NCBI RefSeq assembly: GCF_954871325.1
Contig: NC_088775.1
Coordinates: forward strand, 29,923,561-29,987,560
Direction: 5' to 3'
Length of the DNA stretch: 64,000 bases
Source of the DNA: Gordionus sp. m RMFG-2023
Taxonomy: Eukaryota > Nematomorpha > Gordioida > Chordodea > Parachordodidae
In this document: in pieces, positions 22,041 through 35,097 of the stretch
Position numbering within the stretch: the first letter of the stretch is position 1
Layout of the letters: every line of letters begins with the position of its first letter
Made by a program: the position numbers and the translations under genes
Notes under the pieces: model-generated
Database searches by the model: none
Told to the model about the DNA's origin: nothing
The model's input: the letters and a program-made list of their open reading frames with translations, nothing else

Positions 22041-22600
22041 GTATACTTCTTAATTATATTTCTAATTTTATTTGTTATAATTAATGGATAATATATATCT
22101 AATAAAAGAATTATCTTATGAAAAAAATATTTTTATATATCAATGTTATGAATGAATATCTACATGGTTGAAAACCTAAATATGGTATGATTTTAAAGAA
22201 ATAAGGCCAAGTAAAAAATAATAATTTATGAATTATTTATATTCGATTCTTAAGAAAAATGAGTTATTTGTATTAATTCTTTTGAATAATTTACTATGTA
22301 ATTATACCAATTGAGTAATATTTAATTATTCATTCAAATATTCGTTTTAGGCTTACCATCTTTTATAATTTTGATATTTTGTATAAATTATTAAAATTAT
22401 ATCCGAAAAAAAAATTTTAGGGCTTAATATATTAATTTTTTTAAACCTCTCATAGTGGATATGGATGTCACATTGATCCATGCAAAATGTAGTATCAAAA
22501 TAAGGGTTAAAAATTAGTTTGTATTGAATTGTAAATTAAAACAAATTATTGAACAATTACATATCAAAATTTATCACTTGTTAGCAGAAGTTCTTTATAA
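22041..22600. other. AT-rich spacer, nothing recognised
   Basis: No gene or repeat boundary recognised. Confidence 0.4.
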
Positions 22601-22604
22601 AAAT

Positions 22605-22785
22605 ATGCTGGCCTCACAAACTATACTAATAGGCACTAACATCTTATGGATGTTTGAAAAGGAGGCCTCCAATTTTTTCAAAATCATGAGACAGATCACG
22701 GGACACAAACGAAGGATTCTACCTTCGTCGGTTTGTCTGTCCAATTTTTTTAGCATTCACTCCTTTAGGGTGATATGTACCTTTT
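22605..22785 (+). repeat. Dispersed short repeat, copy 1 (ATGCTGGCC...GGTGATATGT)
   Basis: Shares with 52721-52887, in the same order and strand: ATGCTGGCC, CATCTTATGGATGTTTG-like, GGAGGCCTCCAATTT-like, GAAGGATT, TTCGTC and TAGGGTGATATGT. The repeat is about 170-180 bp with moderate GC. It could be a SINE or a MITE. No A/B boxes or target duplications were seen. Confidence 0.5.
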
Positions 22786-22903
22786 TTAAAATGTTTTTTT
22801 AAAGTTATTTATAATGTTTATCTATATATAAAATTTATATATATTTTCTATATTATTTTTTATTATATTCTGTTTTTTTAAAAAATAAATTTTATATTGT
22901 AAT

Positions 22904-23172
22904 TATTTTTAAATTCAAACCGTTTTTAAATTCAAACCGTTTTTAAATTCAAACCGTTTTTAAATTCAAATCGTTTTTAAATTCAAACTGTTTTTAAATT
23001 CAAACCGTTTTTAAATTCAAACCGTTTTTAAATTCAAATCGTTTTTAAATTCAAACCGTTTTTAAATTCAAACCGTTTTTAAATTCAAACTGTTTTTAAA
23101 TTCAAACCGTTTTTAAATTTAAACCGTTTTTAAATTCAAACCATTTTTAAATTCAAACCGTTTTTAAATTCA
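22904..23172. repeat. 17-bp minisatellite, about 16 units
   Basis: Tandem unit CGTTTTTAAATTCAAAC with single-base variants (CTG, TCG, CCA in place of CCG; one TTTAAA variant), about 269 bp in total. It lies between the dispersed repeat at 22605 and the Ty3/gypsy element. Confidence 0.95.
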
Positions 23173-23378
23173 CTTTTTTAATAAAAAAAAACTTAACAGT
23201 TAAAACCATTTAATTGCGAAGGCTTGGGGCCAAAATATTTAAAAATTACTCAATTATCCTATTTTCGCAATTATATGATTAAAAATCAATAATTTATTTA
23301 ATAAAAATCATTTTGCTTTTTTTATTAAAATATTTATCATCTATATACATTTTAAGCATATAAACCATCAAATGTAAC

Positions 23379-23671
23379 TTTAGAAGAACACAATCAATTT
23401 AAAGGAGTACAATCTGTTTCAAAGAATAAAATTTTCCAAAATTCTTTTTGAGAATAATATATTTTATTTTTATTCTTGTTTTATCAAATTCAAGAAAACC
23501 ATAAAATTAAAAGTTTTTTATAATTAATTAATTAATAAATGAATAATATATTCTCAAAATATATATCTTATATAATAATCATTTTTCTTTTGAATTACAT
23601 AATAATAATAATTTGACGTTTAACAAAATTTAATGGGAAAACATGCTTTTAATACATACCATACTATGATA
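23379..23671 (-). repeat. 3' LTR of Ty3/gypsy copy 1
   Basis: About 293 bp, closely matching 30417-30717. A run of purines (as read on the minus strand) lies just inside, as expected of a polypurine tract. Confidence 0.9.
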
Positions 23672-23879
23672 TGCTACCCCTTGGGCCAGTGACATTCCCA
23701 ACAAAAAAATTTATATCACAACTAATATCTACTATTATTTCTCATTTAATATATACAAAACGTTGCAAGATAATTACAATTAATATCAACATATTTTTTA
23801 CTATTTAATATAAAAGTTTTTTTTAACACCCCCCCCCCCCCCAAAAAAAAATATGTTATGCAACATATTCCATACCTTA

Positions 23880-24395
23880 AAATCAGTGTTAATTTAACAT
23901 CAACTCCTTCCAAAGATTCTCATCGAAGTCAGTCTTTGTCAGCGGTTTCGACTCCGATGCCATAGGTTGTATCTGACATACTATGCTGGCCGCCCTATGC
24001 TGCTCCATGACCGTTCTGACGTTGATCGCATCTGTCCGTCGATTTCTGCGTCAGTGGCATAGGTTGCACATTCGCCTTTTTGGACACTCCTAGGGTATTA
24101 TACACAAATTCCCTAGCCAATCGTTTCGTCATTCCCTTCTGTGTTGTACGGGCATTATATTCGTGCTCAGTCAACGGTCCCAAGTTCTTTTTGTTTAGAG
24201 CCGGACATTGATTCCTTAAAGAGTCTCCGCCTGACAATTAAAACATCTTTTTTTCCTAATAAGAGAATGCATGACGTCGAGGGAGCCTCCGGTTGGTGAA
24301 TGTCCACCTTACCGATGTCCATGATCCTGGGAATAAGGGTGATCCAAGTAATGATCTTGCAGATGAATTGACTGCAGGTGCATTTTTTTTTCAAA
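23880..24395 (-). mobile_element. GC-richer Gag-like zinc-knuckle fragment, fossil
   Basis: This patch is much less AT-rich than its surroundings. On the minus strand it encodes a knuckle-like segment (RCFNCQ, then RNQCPALNKK) followed by TEHEYNARTTQKGMTKRLA. It resembles the C-terminal part of a retroelement Gag, but of a lineage different from the surrounding Ty3 element. It lies between integrase and 3' LTR, so it is either a later insertion or a captured sequence. Broken, with a few breaks. Confidence 0.4.
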
Positions 24396-27300
24396 CGATT
24401 TTATTGTTTACTAACACACTTTATTTTAATTAACTAAAAACTCTTTTTTTTAAAAAAATTTTTTTTAAACAAAACAGTTATACTAAAATATATATATATA
24501 TATTTTTCCTTGTTTCACAATAATAAAATCACGATTTTTCACAATAATTCAAAACAAATCTTTATTGAGTAAAAACCCACAACCAAACCCACGTGATCAG
24601 GACAACACAAACATTTCCCCCTTTCCTTGATAAACACTTATCATTCCCAACTTAACTCCTTCTTTTACAACAACAAAATATAACCATATATTTATTTATT
24701 ATTATTATTTTTTACTCCACAGAAATACGATTACAAATACCATTTTATTTATTAATTAAAATCATATCAACATCAAATTGAACCGTACGTAATAACAGAA
24801 AGTAAAACATAACTTTCTTTCTTTTCTTCCGATGGCCACTCATCACAAAAAAAATTTACATCTTCTTTTACTTTTTTTTTCTTTCCTTGAAAAAAAAAAC
24901 GCCCGGTGTATAACATCATCATAAACGATTCCCTCGTTATACCATTTAATTTATTACTATACTCCTATTGCTCGACAATGAGGATACTCGAGTATATAAA
25001 ACAATCAATAAACTAATAAAATACTATCCTCCGACGGCATTTATTACCACCCTTCCCGAAAGCATAAATTACCAAAACAGACCCAGTTGTTTTGTACTCA
25101 ACTATTTTATTAATTTACGTAATCTTGTTCTGTACTCCACTAATTTTATCGATTTACGTAATTAATTAAATAACCAAAGGAATCTCTTCCTTCAAAGGAG
25201 GAACACAAAAAAAAACATCGTTTTTCCAATTCAATAACCTCGAGACTCAATTACAATCCCGTATAATTATAGGATGTTGAGCTCTCCATCTGAAAGATAA
25301 AATCCCTTTTACTTACTAGATTTTCAATGTATCAATTAGGCACATTCTACTGATAATATTCCATTTAAATGTATCCCGTTAGCACTTAATTATAAATAAG
25401 CATACCTCTATCTTTATAAACAGTATCTTTATTTAACCATAATACTAAGCGAGTATAGCTTTAAGAGTATCCCAAACCTAAGAATCAATATTTTCGTTAA
25501 TCATATTTAACATATTATTCTATATATTTACCACCATAACCCCTTTATAAGGTACATTACCGATCTAAGATTCTGAAAAATACCAACTAAGACTAATATT
25601 TAAGCATACTTTCAAATTATCTTTTCCCTTTCTTATTTTCTCCTAACCTTACGTGGTCTTTATGTCTGATCACTGTAACTCCATTTATTAGCGAAATTTC
25701 ATTTAATTTTGAACCAAGGTTTTCTACTATACAACCTTTTTCCCATTTCTTCCCTTTGTTATCAAAAAAACAGGTCCATATAATTCTCCCAACAGGATAT
25801 TATTCCAATTTTATCACTTGAAGGTACACTAGTCCTATCTTTGGATCTTAAGAAATCCAACGGCACTCTAGTCCTTCTTCCCAGGAATAACTCCACAGGC
25901 GGAATTCCCTCCCGGTTTCTGGAATTATTATAATATTAATGGGCCATTCAAACATCATTATTTTCTTGTTTGGCCTTTTTAATCCAATTTTTCACTATAG
26001 CTACCATCTCCGCTTGTCCATTGGAACTGGGATGATATGGTGGAGCTAATACATGTTTAATTTCCAACGAATTACAAAATTTTTTGAAATTTTCACTTAC
26101 AAAGGCCGGACCTTCATCAGACACATAACTTTTGTAACAATTTATAAACAATCCTAGTGGTTAATCCATTAACTTCTCCATACTCAATCCACTTAGAATA
26201 TGAATCAACAACTAAAAAATACGCTTTCTTGTTTAAATCAAAGAAATCGACATGGATACGCTCCCAAGGCTTTTCAGATTTTGGTTAATAACTACCTATC
26301 TCCTTCCGGGGCATAGCGGCACAAGAATTACATGGAATACTCCTTGTAATTTTTTCAATATCATTGCCCATTCCAGGCCGCCCTACATACTCACGAGCCC
26401 AAGATTTCATTTTATCCTGACCCTGATGTCCTGCATGCAATAAACGTATAATTTTACCCCGTAATTTCAACGGTATTACAGCTCTATTACCCCGCATCAA
26501 ACAATCATCCACCACGGACAATTCCCTTTCAATTTTTCTATAAACTTTACCATTTTATTTTTCCACGGTTCTTTTCCCGTTAAAAATAATTTTACTCAAA
26601 TCAATTCCTTATCCTTTAAGGTATTGATTTTAAGATTTTCCCAATTCGTAGGACCACCCTTTAACGTATGAGAAAAAGAACGAATTAATCTTTCCTCACT
26701 ATTCATAACTTTATCATCTAAATCGAGATTTTCCTCATTCGATCGCAATCTGGGTGAAATATCCGGCAAGCAAATTTCTTTACCACGCCGATCTTAATTC
26801 CACATTAAAACTTCCCACTAATAACAACCATCGCTATAATCTGGGAGACAACATTAATTCTCTATTATCTTTCCTAAATAGATGAATTAATGGCTTATGA
26901 TCCGTGTAAATTACAAATCTTTTACCGATCAAATAATCAAGACATTTGGTTTATCCAAAAATAACCGCCAGGGCTTCTTGTTCAATAACCAAATATCTAG
27001 TTTCCACTTCTCGGAAAACTCTCGAAAAAAATATTATGGGTCTTTCCACACCAGTAATAATGCAACTCCAACACCTTTGCTAGATGCATCCACAGTTAAT
27101 ATGATCTCCAAATCGTTATTAAAACATACTAGAATTGGCTCTTCCCCAATTTTCTGTTTTAAAACTTCAAATGCAAATTGCTGTTCATTCTTCCATTCAA
27201 AATGAACTCCTTCTTGCAATAATTTATACAAGGGCACTGCCATCCTTGCAAAATCATCCAAAAATCTATGATAATAATTCAACATACCCAAAAAAGACTG

Positions 27301-30300
27301 AACTTCAGCCTTATTCGTTGGCGGTTTCATATTGGTTATATTTTCAAATTTTTATCAAGAGCCCAAATATACCCCTTCAGTAACCCCAAGAACAATTTTT
27401 TCTTTACTGGCCTTCATACCTTTATTCCTTATTCGTTTGAATACTTCTTCCAACAGCTGATTATGTTGTTCCGGCGTAACACCCTTAATTAACACATCAT
27501 CCATATAATAAAAAACTCCTTCTAGGCCCTGGAACTGATGCCACCGTACGCTGAAAAATCGGCGCTGACACATTTAATCCAAATGGTAACCTATAAAAAG
27601 CAAATAAACCTTTGGAGTTGCTATAGTAAACAATTCTTAAATTTCTTCTTTCAAAGGTAATGGTAAATAAACAGAAGAAAAATCAACCTTGGAAAAATAT
27701 TTGGCACCTTTTAAATTGGCCAAAATTTCTTCAAATGAATATTTCACTTCCACCATCCATCGGTTTAATGTCACACGAAAATCTGAACAGAGTCTCAATT
27801 TATTATTCGATTTTTTAACAGGCAATAATGGGGTGGCCCACTCACTACACTGGAATAATGATGTCATCTTTAACCCATTGATCTAATTCTTCATCGATTT
27901 CCTTTTCCACTCAAAAGGAACTCTTCGGCAAGCCAAAAAAATAAGTGAAAAACCTTCTTTAAGTTTAACGTCTACTTGATAATCATTTTAACGTCCTTAC
28001 TTTTCTTCAAAAATTATACCATATTTTTTAACCAAAATAGGTATAACATGATTAATTTTATTTAATTCCATGGTTTCACAATTTATCAATTGATTTTTAT
28101 CAAGTTCACTATCTCTTTCGGGAGATTCAATAAAATTATTATTAACGACAGGCCTGTTTTCTTTGTTCAATAAATTAGACATTTCTTTTTTTTGAAGTTC
28201 GTTTCTGATGCTATCTGCAATTAATTTTCTTTCAGTATTATCTTTAGCCAATTCGCTATCAACAATGAAAAAAATAATTATTATAAGGTCCGATAGTTGT
28301 ATTCCAATCCCATTCCCATAATATTCTACATTTTTTTCCACTATATCCATAAATCCAAACTTATGGTAGTATCATTGAAAATAGCATCATATTGAGTTTT
28401 ACCCAAAACTTCAATTTCAGAACCATCAAACTGTTTTAAACACATATTTTCATTTATAATAATGCCATTAGGCCAATATTTTTAAAAATTTTCTCGAGAA
28501 ATTATTGAAATGCTCGCTCCAGTGTCGAAAAGCATATCAATGTACCTACGGCCAATTCTTAATTTAACCCTAGGACATTGACATGGTCGACCTTCTTTCA
28601 TCATTAAAATTTCACAAGTTTTAATGGGCTGATTACTATTTATTCCATCTGAAATATCAATTTCATTATAATCTAAATTTTTGCTTATATTCAACTCGGA
28701 ACTTAGAGGCATATTTTTTTATAATATCCCTAGGATATTTTTCCCACTTAAAATTATTATTAATAACCTTTTTATTTGTATATTTCACAATACGCCTGGG
28801 ATATTTTTCCCATTTAAAATCTGATAAAAACAAAAAAGAGAAATTATAGGCTTGAAGATTTAATCTAGAACGGTTATTAGGATAATCACACAGGAAATTT
28901 GACAGAAATAAAGACACTTTATTAAATTCAATAGAAGAAAAATGATAGTCTTTATTGATTATATTATTAAAATATTGACGTTGATGTAATGTCTTTTTAT
29001 TTTATAATATGGTTGTACAAAAAAAAGCAAGTGTGAAAGAAAATGAAAATATATATCAATATATATATATTTAATCGCCTTGAGATGTATTTATATACAT
29101 GTTAATTTCATTGAATAAAAAGATAATATGAACATATTTAAATATACAATTACAACAAATTGAATAAGCGAAATATAAGAAGTATTTAAATACACAATGA
29201 ATTACAACAAATTAAGCGAACATGTAACAAAATCATTATAATCTTTTTTATTCAGATTATAACTATAACCAACCGTTTTAATTTTATCTTTATGATAAAA
29301 AAAATTTCTATTAAAATGATTCAATTTATGAGAATCATATATCATTTTACCATTATTATATACTTTCTTAAAAAAAATTTTTCGCTGTATTATAACTGCT
29401 ATATGATTACATTTGCTATCATATAGTCAGTGTAAATCACAATTTATAGCTATATGTCCTGTTTTTTTGCACTTAAAACATAAACGATACCCATCCTGAT
29501 TTGTTTGCAATGCATCAAATTTATTTATATTGAGGCCTGAAATTTTCCTCACGTGGTAATTTTCTAAACTAGATTATTGTAATGGGAAACCCATTCGAAA
29601 ATTCTGTTCTTTTACAATACATGTTTTAGAATTATGGCCCTTGTAACCACATCGATTACAAATCATCACAAACAGTTTTTGGAAAAATACTTTTTCCATT
29701 GGAAACAATTTTATCACCAAATTCCTTGACTCATATTAATCAATTTAGATATATCACTATATATACCTTTGATTGATTCTTTTATTACTTTTAATTCCTG
29801 GAGGACCACAACTGATCTCTCCACACATTCTTGAACATTACGAGAATTACCTGAAACCACAGTGTTTTTTTTCAAATCAATATATACCTTCGTCACTCTA
29901 AATGTACATTTCTTTGGTAAAAATTTTATTATAATAAATAACCCATATATTAGGACCAATAATAATATTGTCACTAACGAATTATTTACATCAAATTTAT
30001 CAACAATTTTATACAACATTTGATAACTAATATCCTGATACCAGGAAATCTTATTAAATAGGCTAGGCTCAATATCAAAATTAAGCATAAAGCTCATAGC
30101 AATATATGAAAATTTATATTACTTTAAAATTGCCGTGTTAAAAAAAATTTCAAAATATTTAAAAAAATTTCCTTTTACTTTATACAACTGAATTAATTTA
30201 AAACTTTATCCTACAAAATTTTAAAACTGATCAAATCAAAAATATTTATGAATAAAAATTGCGTTTTGTGTCTTTAAAAAAAATTTATTTTACCTCATCT

Positions 30301-30416
30301 AAATTGGAATAATTTTTTTGTCAATGTGAACTGTGTCACTTTAAATTCAAAAAAATTTCTTTTTATAATACGCTATAACCCTGAATGCGAAAAATCCTGG
30401 TAACCACGGTCACCAA

Positions 30417-30717
30417 TTTAAAAGAACACAATCAATTTAAAAGAATACAATCTGTTTCAAAGAATAAAATTTTCCGAAATTTTTTTTGAGAATAATATAT
30501 TTTATTTTATTCTTGTTTTATCAAATTCAAGAAAATCACAAAATTTAAAGTTTTTTATAATTAATTAAATAATGAATGAATAATATATTTTCAAAATCTA
30601 TATCTTATATAATAATCATTTTTTCTTTTGAATTACATAATAATAATAATACATCTGATTGATGTTTAACGAAATTAAATGGGAAAACATGCTTTTAATA
30701 CATACCATACTAGGACA
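30417..30717 (-). repeat. 5' LTR of Ty3/gypsy copy 1
   Basis: About 301 bp. In element orientation it starts TGTCC, and its partner at 23379-23671 matches along the whole length. The 5-bp GTAAC duplication abuts it. Confidence 0.9.
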
Positions 30718-30722
30718 GTAAC

Positions 30723-31235
30723 AACTATATATTTAAATAAGTTTCAATAAAACGAATAAAAAAAAATAAATTTAAAAAATTTGTCTGGTATGTTTAAGCA
30801 TATGAATATGATTTTTCCCATGTAAATATCAAAAATTTTTAAATACTAAATTATTCGATATTCAAACAATAATTTTTATAAATATTAAATTTCAATAAAT
30901 TATTTTATCATGTAAAGCCAACTTTATATAATTTCCTTTACCTTTGATTAAATATCATATTTTATGGTACAATCAATGATGTCATTGTGTACAATAAAGA
31001 TATTAAATTTATTTTCTTTAAGCTTTGTTTATTTTTAAAAAAATATTTAGTTACTAATTAAGAAAATAAATATTAAAAAGCAGGGCCTGAAAATTTAAGT
31101 TTATAAAAAGTATTTTGTTTTAATTTCTAAAATATTTGGTTTGAAATTATTTTACTGTTTACATTAAAAAATAAATATAATTTTTTTGGTATTTAAAATT
31201 TTTTTTTGTTTTTTTATGCTACTGGTTAATTATTT
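30723..31235. other. AT-rich spacer, nothing recognised
   Basis: No gene or repeat boundary recognised. Confidence 0.4.
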
Positions 31236-31240
31236 TTATT

Positions 31241-31440
31241 ATATTCTCTAGCCTTCTTAGTAAACCCTGTTCCCTTGGATTATTCTGTGCTTATTCAAAA
31301 AAGGTATATCCATAAATAGCTTGATTTTTTTAGATTAATTATCAGATATCTCTAGATTCCCGTCGCCATTTCAGAGCTTTCATTACCTTTCACAAAATAA
31401 ACTAATTTTTTTAAAATAATTAAACTTATGAATTCTAATT
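31241..31440 (-). repeat. Second copy of the pogo/Tigger tail
   Basis: Clearly related to 35235-35430 in the same orientation. Shared words include TTATCAGATATCTCTAGATT, TAGATTA and TTCAAGAAAGGT/TTCAAAAAAGGT. It lies on the other side of the hAT at 31535-35226, so two tandem copies of the pogo tail, some 290 bp apart, existed before that insertion. Confidence 0.65.
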
Positions 31441-31959
31441 TTATAAAAAATGTATTAGCAGCCCATGTCTAACCTATTTTAATATTTTGTAATAAGAGTT
31501 TGGCTAAACTCTGGGTAAATAATTCTTTTCCTACCAGGGGCGGACTGGCCATAAGACCCGGTGGGCATTTTGCCCACGAGGCCGCGAGAAAATGTCGATT
31601 TTTGAGACCGATCAGAGGAAAATATTAAAATAGAGGCCGATTAGAAAATAATTATTATTACGTTCACATTATTTTCTCTTATCATTTATTTTTTAATGAT
31701 ATCTCTATGATTTGAATATCACATTCCTTGAGAATTGTCATGTCGTTTACTATATTTTAATTCATAATATATCAATAACGTCGCTTGACGCTACACATCA
31801 TTACCAAGTTCTTTTCTTTGTTTTTTTTTCAAATGAAGTGAAAACGCTTCCGGTCGAGTAGAGTGAAAGCTAAGTTTTGATTAATTTATTACATTATATT
31901 TTTATACATTGATTTATTGTAGAAATAATATAGCTATATTTCTTGTTCTTAATTCATTG

Positions 31960-33180
31960 AAATCAAATAAAATCCAGGTCGGTGAATCAGATAAAAGGAA
32001 GGATGCTTGCATGAAACAGAATAATTCATCTGGCCAAAATAAGTTGAGAAGGCTGCAAAAATAGGTGAGATAAGGTGGTGGGCACGTGAAAAAGCCCTTA
32101 GACGCATATATGGTAAAGAGAGCTTGCTCCCAATAACGATAAAGGCATTTCAATTTATAATAGACAATAAATAATTTGAGATAAAAACTTGATAATTTAT
32201 GTAAATTTAAGACTCTAAGTACAGCTATAATATATTTGAAAATTTTTAAAATAATGGGGCCACTGTCATATCTTCAAACTAAAAAATTAGGTACTTTGTC
32301 AGCATGGAAAATGAAAGAAGATGCTAAATATTCTGTATCATCCATTTACATCGATTCAAAATAAAGCAATAAAATGGCTGCTAATTTAAATGAAACATTT
32401 TCATATTTATAGCTCCCGGAGAGTATCAGTACCAAATGCTCTGTAAAAAGATCAAATAGGACGAGCGACGAGAATACATAGTGACAAAAAATGCCAAGAT
32501 GAACGTCCTAAAGAATCGATTGACCTTTATAGGTTCAAACTATTTCGTCCTATAAATTGATCAAATTATAAACAGCTTGTCGGAACTACTTTCTGGGAAT
32601 TGAGAGCTTATCTTGAATGTGCAATATGTGCATCCAAGACATTTTGATGAAATAAATAGTAAAGGTATTTCTGAAAAGGCCTTGGAAAAACTGGCACAAT
32701 TGGCATATATATTGAGTGTTAAATTTCATAACGAATTATGTTCATTTGCCAGTGTATTTAAAGATTTGGTAGCAGAATTAAATGAAACGGACAATGATAT
32801 CGCATGTACAAGTGAAGAGACAAATGAAGAAGATGGAATATTACAATATGATAATAAATCAAAGTGTGATAATAAATGTAACAAGTGTTTAATAGGCGTG
32901 TATGAAATTCTTAAAAGATACATATGCATACAAGTGACACTAATATTTTTTTGGCATAATGAAAACAATTTATTTATCATTTACGCAGGTTAATTGCGAG
33001 AAAGCATTTAGTAAATTAAAAATTATAAAAATAAGCTGAGAGCTAATATTGACCAAGAAAAATTAGAAGCGTTTTTAATGATGTCAGTTGAACGAGAACT
33101 ATTAGCGTAGATTGAACTAGAAGATATTTCTGTATATTTGCGCAAAGGTTCAAAGTTAATGAGAGATTTATTAACGTAAA
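31960..33180 (+). pseudogene. hAT transposase remnant, RWWAR / MYM-type subfamily
   Basis: Plus-strand pieces in order: GESDKRKDACMKQNN and GQNKLRRLQK (about 31980-32060); overlapping in a different frame, GEIRWWAREKALRRIYGKES (about 32065-32125); a central region with VQYVHPRHFDEINSKGISEK (about 32613-32680); and the C-terminal block CEKAFSKLKIIK followed by LRANIDQEKLEAFLMMSVER (about 32994-33090) and the tail ELEDIS.YLRKGSKLMRDLL. This matches the architecture of hAT transposases related to zinc-finger MYM-type proteins: RWW after the second Asp, and the C-x-R/K-x-F-S-x-L-K dimerisation domain. Several frame changes and stops separate the pieces; the first catalytic Asp was not located. 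Confidence 0.65.
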
Positions 33181-33708
33181 AATTATATATTTTCTTAATT
33201 CTTTTATTAGAATCTTATTAATATTATTTACACTGATTTTATAAAAGTGCAGCAATTTTATTCTATGTAATATTGTATAACTGCAATAATTTTATATTTA
33301 TAATTAATTGATTTAATATATTGAGTATACATTTTAACATGTTGTTGAGTTATTCTAATTATTATTTTTTTGTAATCTAATTTTTTATTATTTTTTGTAA
33401 TAACTTTATTATATGTACGGCGTAACCTTATTTTTATAACTTTCGGCGTAACCTTACTTTTTATATTTTATAATATTTTTACTTTTTTGTTTTTCGTTTG
33501 TATTCTAATTTAGATTTATAAAAATGTATATAAACGATGTATGAAATGGAATAGATAGTAATAATAAAGTTAAATATAAATAAACACGTTTTTTACTTTT
33601 ATGCACATTATCATGTTATTTTGCACATGTGATGTATGATTTGATTTTATAGTGCAATATCGTTTTAAATCTAATATAAAATATATATTTTCAATGAATA
33701 TTATTTTA

Positions 33709-34490
33709 CTAGCTAATAACCTGTCAAGGGGTTGAGGGGTAATTAGTTAGTTTTCTCTTTACTTTTATGATAGTTGCTACCTGTTATTTGAAAATAATAT
33801 CTTTGTATTCTTTACCCCCCCCCCTTCAGGCCAGGTCCCCAGGCCTGCAAAAAAATTTGTTTTAGGTCAATGTCTGATCCATTGTGATAATAGAATTCCC
33901 AAGCGTCCAAGCTGATAATAATTTTGAAAAATTTTCCCTAAACCCAGTCTATAATTCATATAAATATTTTCCAAGCCCAGCCCCACCAATAAAAATTTTA
34001 AAAAATTTTTCTCGAACCTGGCCAACGCGTAATAATTTTGAGTTTTTTTCTCAAGCCTGGAGATAAGTAAATCTCTATAAACCATATTCATTTTTTATTC
34101 TTTTTAATCCCGCTCAATCCTACTTCAGACCAAGGCCAACTCATTAGGACTAATAGTGAATAATATTTTTTGAGTAAATATATATTTAAAATGCTTTTAC
34201 CTGGACCCATATAAATATTATGCCTAATATCTAATATAAAAAAATTCCCAAAAGGTTCAAGCTCATAATCATGTTGAGAAAATTTTTTCAAGCCCGCCAA
34301 AGGCCATATTAATTTTGGTAGTTAAGAACTGAAATAAAATATGTGAAAGTCATAATTCATTTTAAAATACAATCAGAATATGAAAGTTGCATGAGCCTTG
34401 GTTTTTTGATCAGGCGTAGCTATGTCTGCAAAAAAAATTTACAGGCCAATGTCTAACCCATATTTAAAATTCAAAAATCTTCAAGCATCT
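33709..34490 (-). mobile_element. Helitron-like non-autonomous element, copy B
   Basis: Read on the minus strand it carries one copy of the unit seen twice in 7550-8662: GACATTGGCCTG, TGATCAAAAAACCAAGGC, TTCAGTTCTTAACTACCAAA and TTATTTTCAAATAACAGGTA occur in the same order. It ends with a degenerate hairpin CCCCTTGACAGG, TTATTAG and CTAG (33709-33712) followed by T. A poly-C/G run (33812-33823) lies inside. It sits within hAT copy 3. The 5' start is approximate. Confidence 0.55.
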
Positions 34491-34754
34491 CTATTTTAAA
34501 TTTTATCCAATATGATTACCATCACAAATTTAAATTTTGATATTTCTTATACTCTTAATGCTCACTGTATTGCAACAATTTTACCTCTTTTTCTCCTAAA
34601 TTTTAATATTTTTATAAAATTTATTAATAAAATATATTTAATACCATACACACAAACTAAATAATTGCCCTTCAACACCATCAGCTAGTTATGGTAATAA
34701 ATGGCAAAATTTTAAAAATATCAGCTATTAATTAATATATATTTTATATTTAAT

Positions 34755-34825
34755 TATATTCAAGTTGGTGCATGCGCAAAGCATACGCCTTTGAAACAGG
34801 AAGTTTGTGTTCGACTTTCGTAGAT
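34755..34825 (+). repeat. tRNA-like fragment, possibly a SINE head
   Basis: TTCAAGTTGGTGCATGCGCA resembles an A box, and TGTTCGACTTTC a B box about 40 nt later. Between them CCT-TTGAAAC-AGG could be an anticodon loop with GAA (Phe). Stem pairing is poor beyond three bases, so it is not a functional tRNA. Confidence 0.3.
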
Positions 34826-35097
34826 AGCAAAAAATTAACATTACATTATATAGTCTCCTTAAATTTTAAATACATTAGGGAGATACGGAAACGATCATGT
34901 TTTGATTATGGAGATTATATATATATATATATTAGATATATATAGGTAATGAATATGATTTTAGATGTGCATTTTTTAAAAATAAAATATATGATTATCG
35001 TATAATACTATTCTTTTTTTTTTACTAAAAATGTAACTTATTTTCAAAAAATAAGAAGTAATAAAAATCATGTAAATCAAAGAAGTCATTTAAGGAA

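Larger units (their letters stand above)
23379..30717 (-). mobile_element. Ty3/gypsy LTR retroelement fossil, copy 1
   Basis: A minus-strand element of about 7.3 kb with an LTR at each end, flanked by a 5-bp direct repeat GTAAC (23374-23378 and 30718-30722). Parts in element order: 5' LTR; primer-site region TTGGTGACCGTGGTTACC directly inside it; small Gag-position protein with membrane segment (about 30097-29714); CCHC knuckles (about 29690-29450); aspartic protease with DTGAS (about 28530); reverse transcriptase and RNase H (about 27900-26770); zinc-binding and integrase core (about 26500-25650); pyrimidine-rich 3' region; 3' LTR. Coding parts match the copy at 58-64 kb. Broken, with well over ten breaks. 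By eye the LTRs differ at about 5 percent of positions plus a few gaps, so insertion is not recent. Confidence 0.92.

Noticed and set aside
22904-23172. CRISPR-like periodicity
   Set aside because: Units are contiguous 17-mers without spacers, in a eukaryotic context; a minisatellite.
23820-23850. Poly-C and other homopolymer runs (also near 446, 18950, 33812 and 37097)
   Set aside because: Simple low-complexity runs; assembly or replication slippage is the simplest explanation.
24968-25165. 65-codon plus-strand frame
   Set aside because: Lies antisense in the 3' region of the Ty3 copy 1 fossil and shows no domain.
32726-32980. Minus-strand 84-codon frame with Leu/Ser-rich sequence
   Set aside because: Opposite to the hAT copy 3 transposase region (HFDEINSKGISEK...), so a shadow.
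34755-34825. Functional tRNA-Phe
   Set aside because: A and B box-like words and a GAA loop exist, but acceptor, D and T stems do not pair. Kept only as a tRNA-like repeat.
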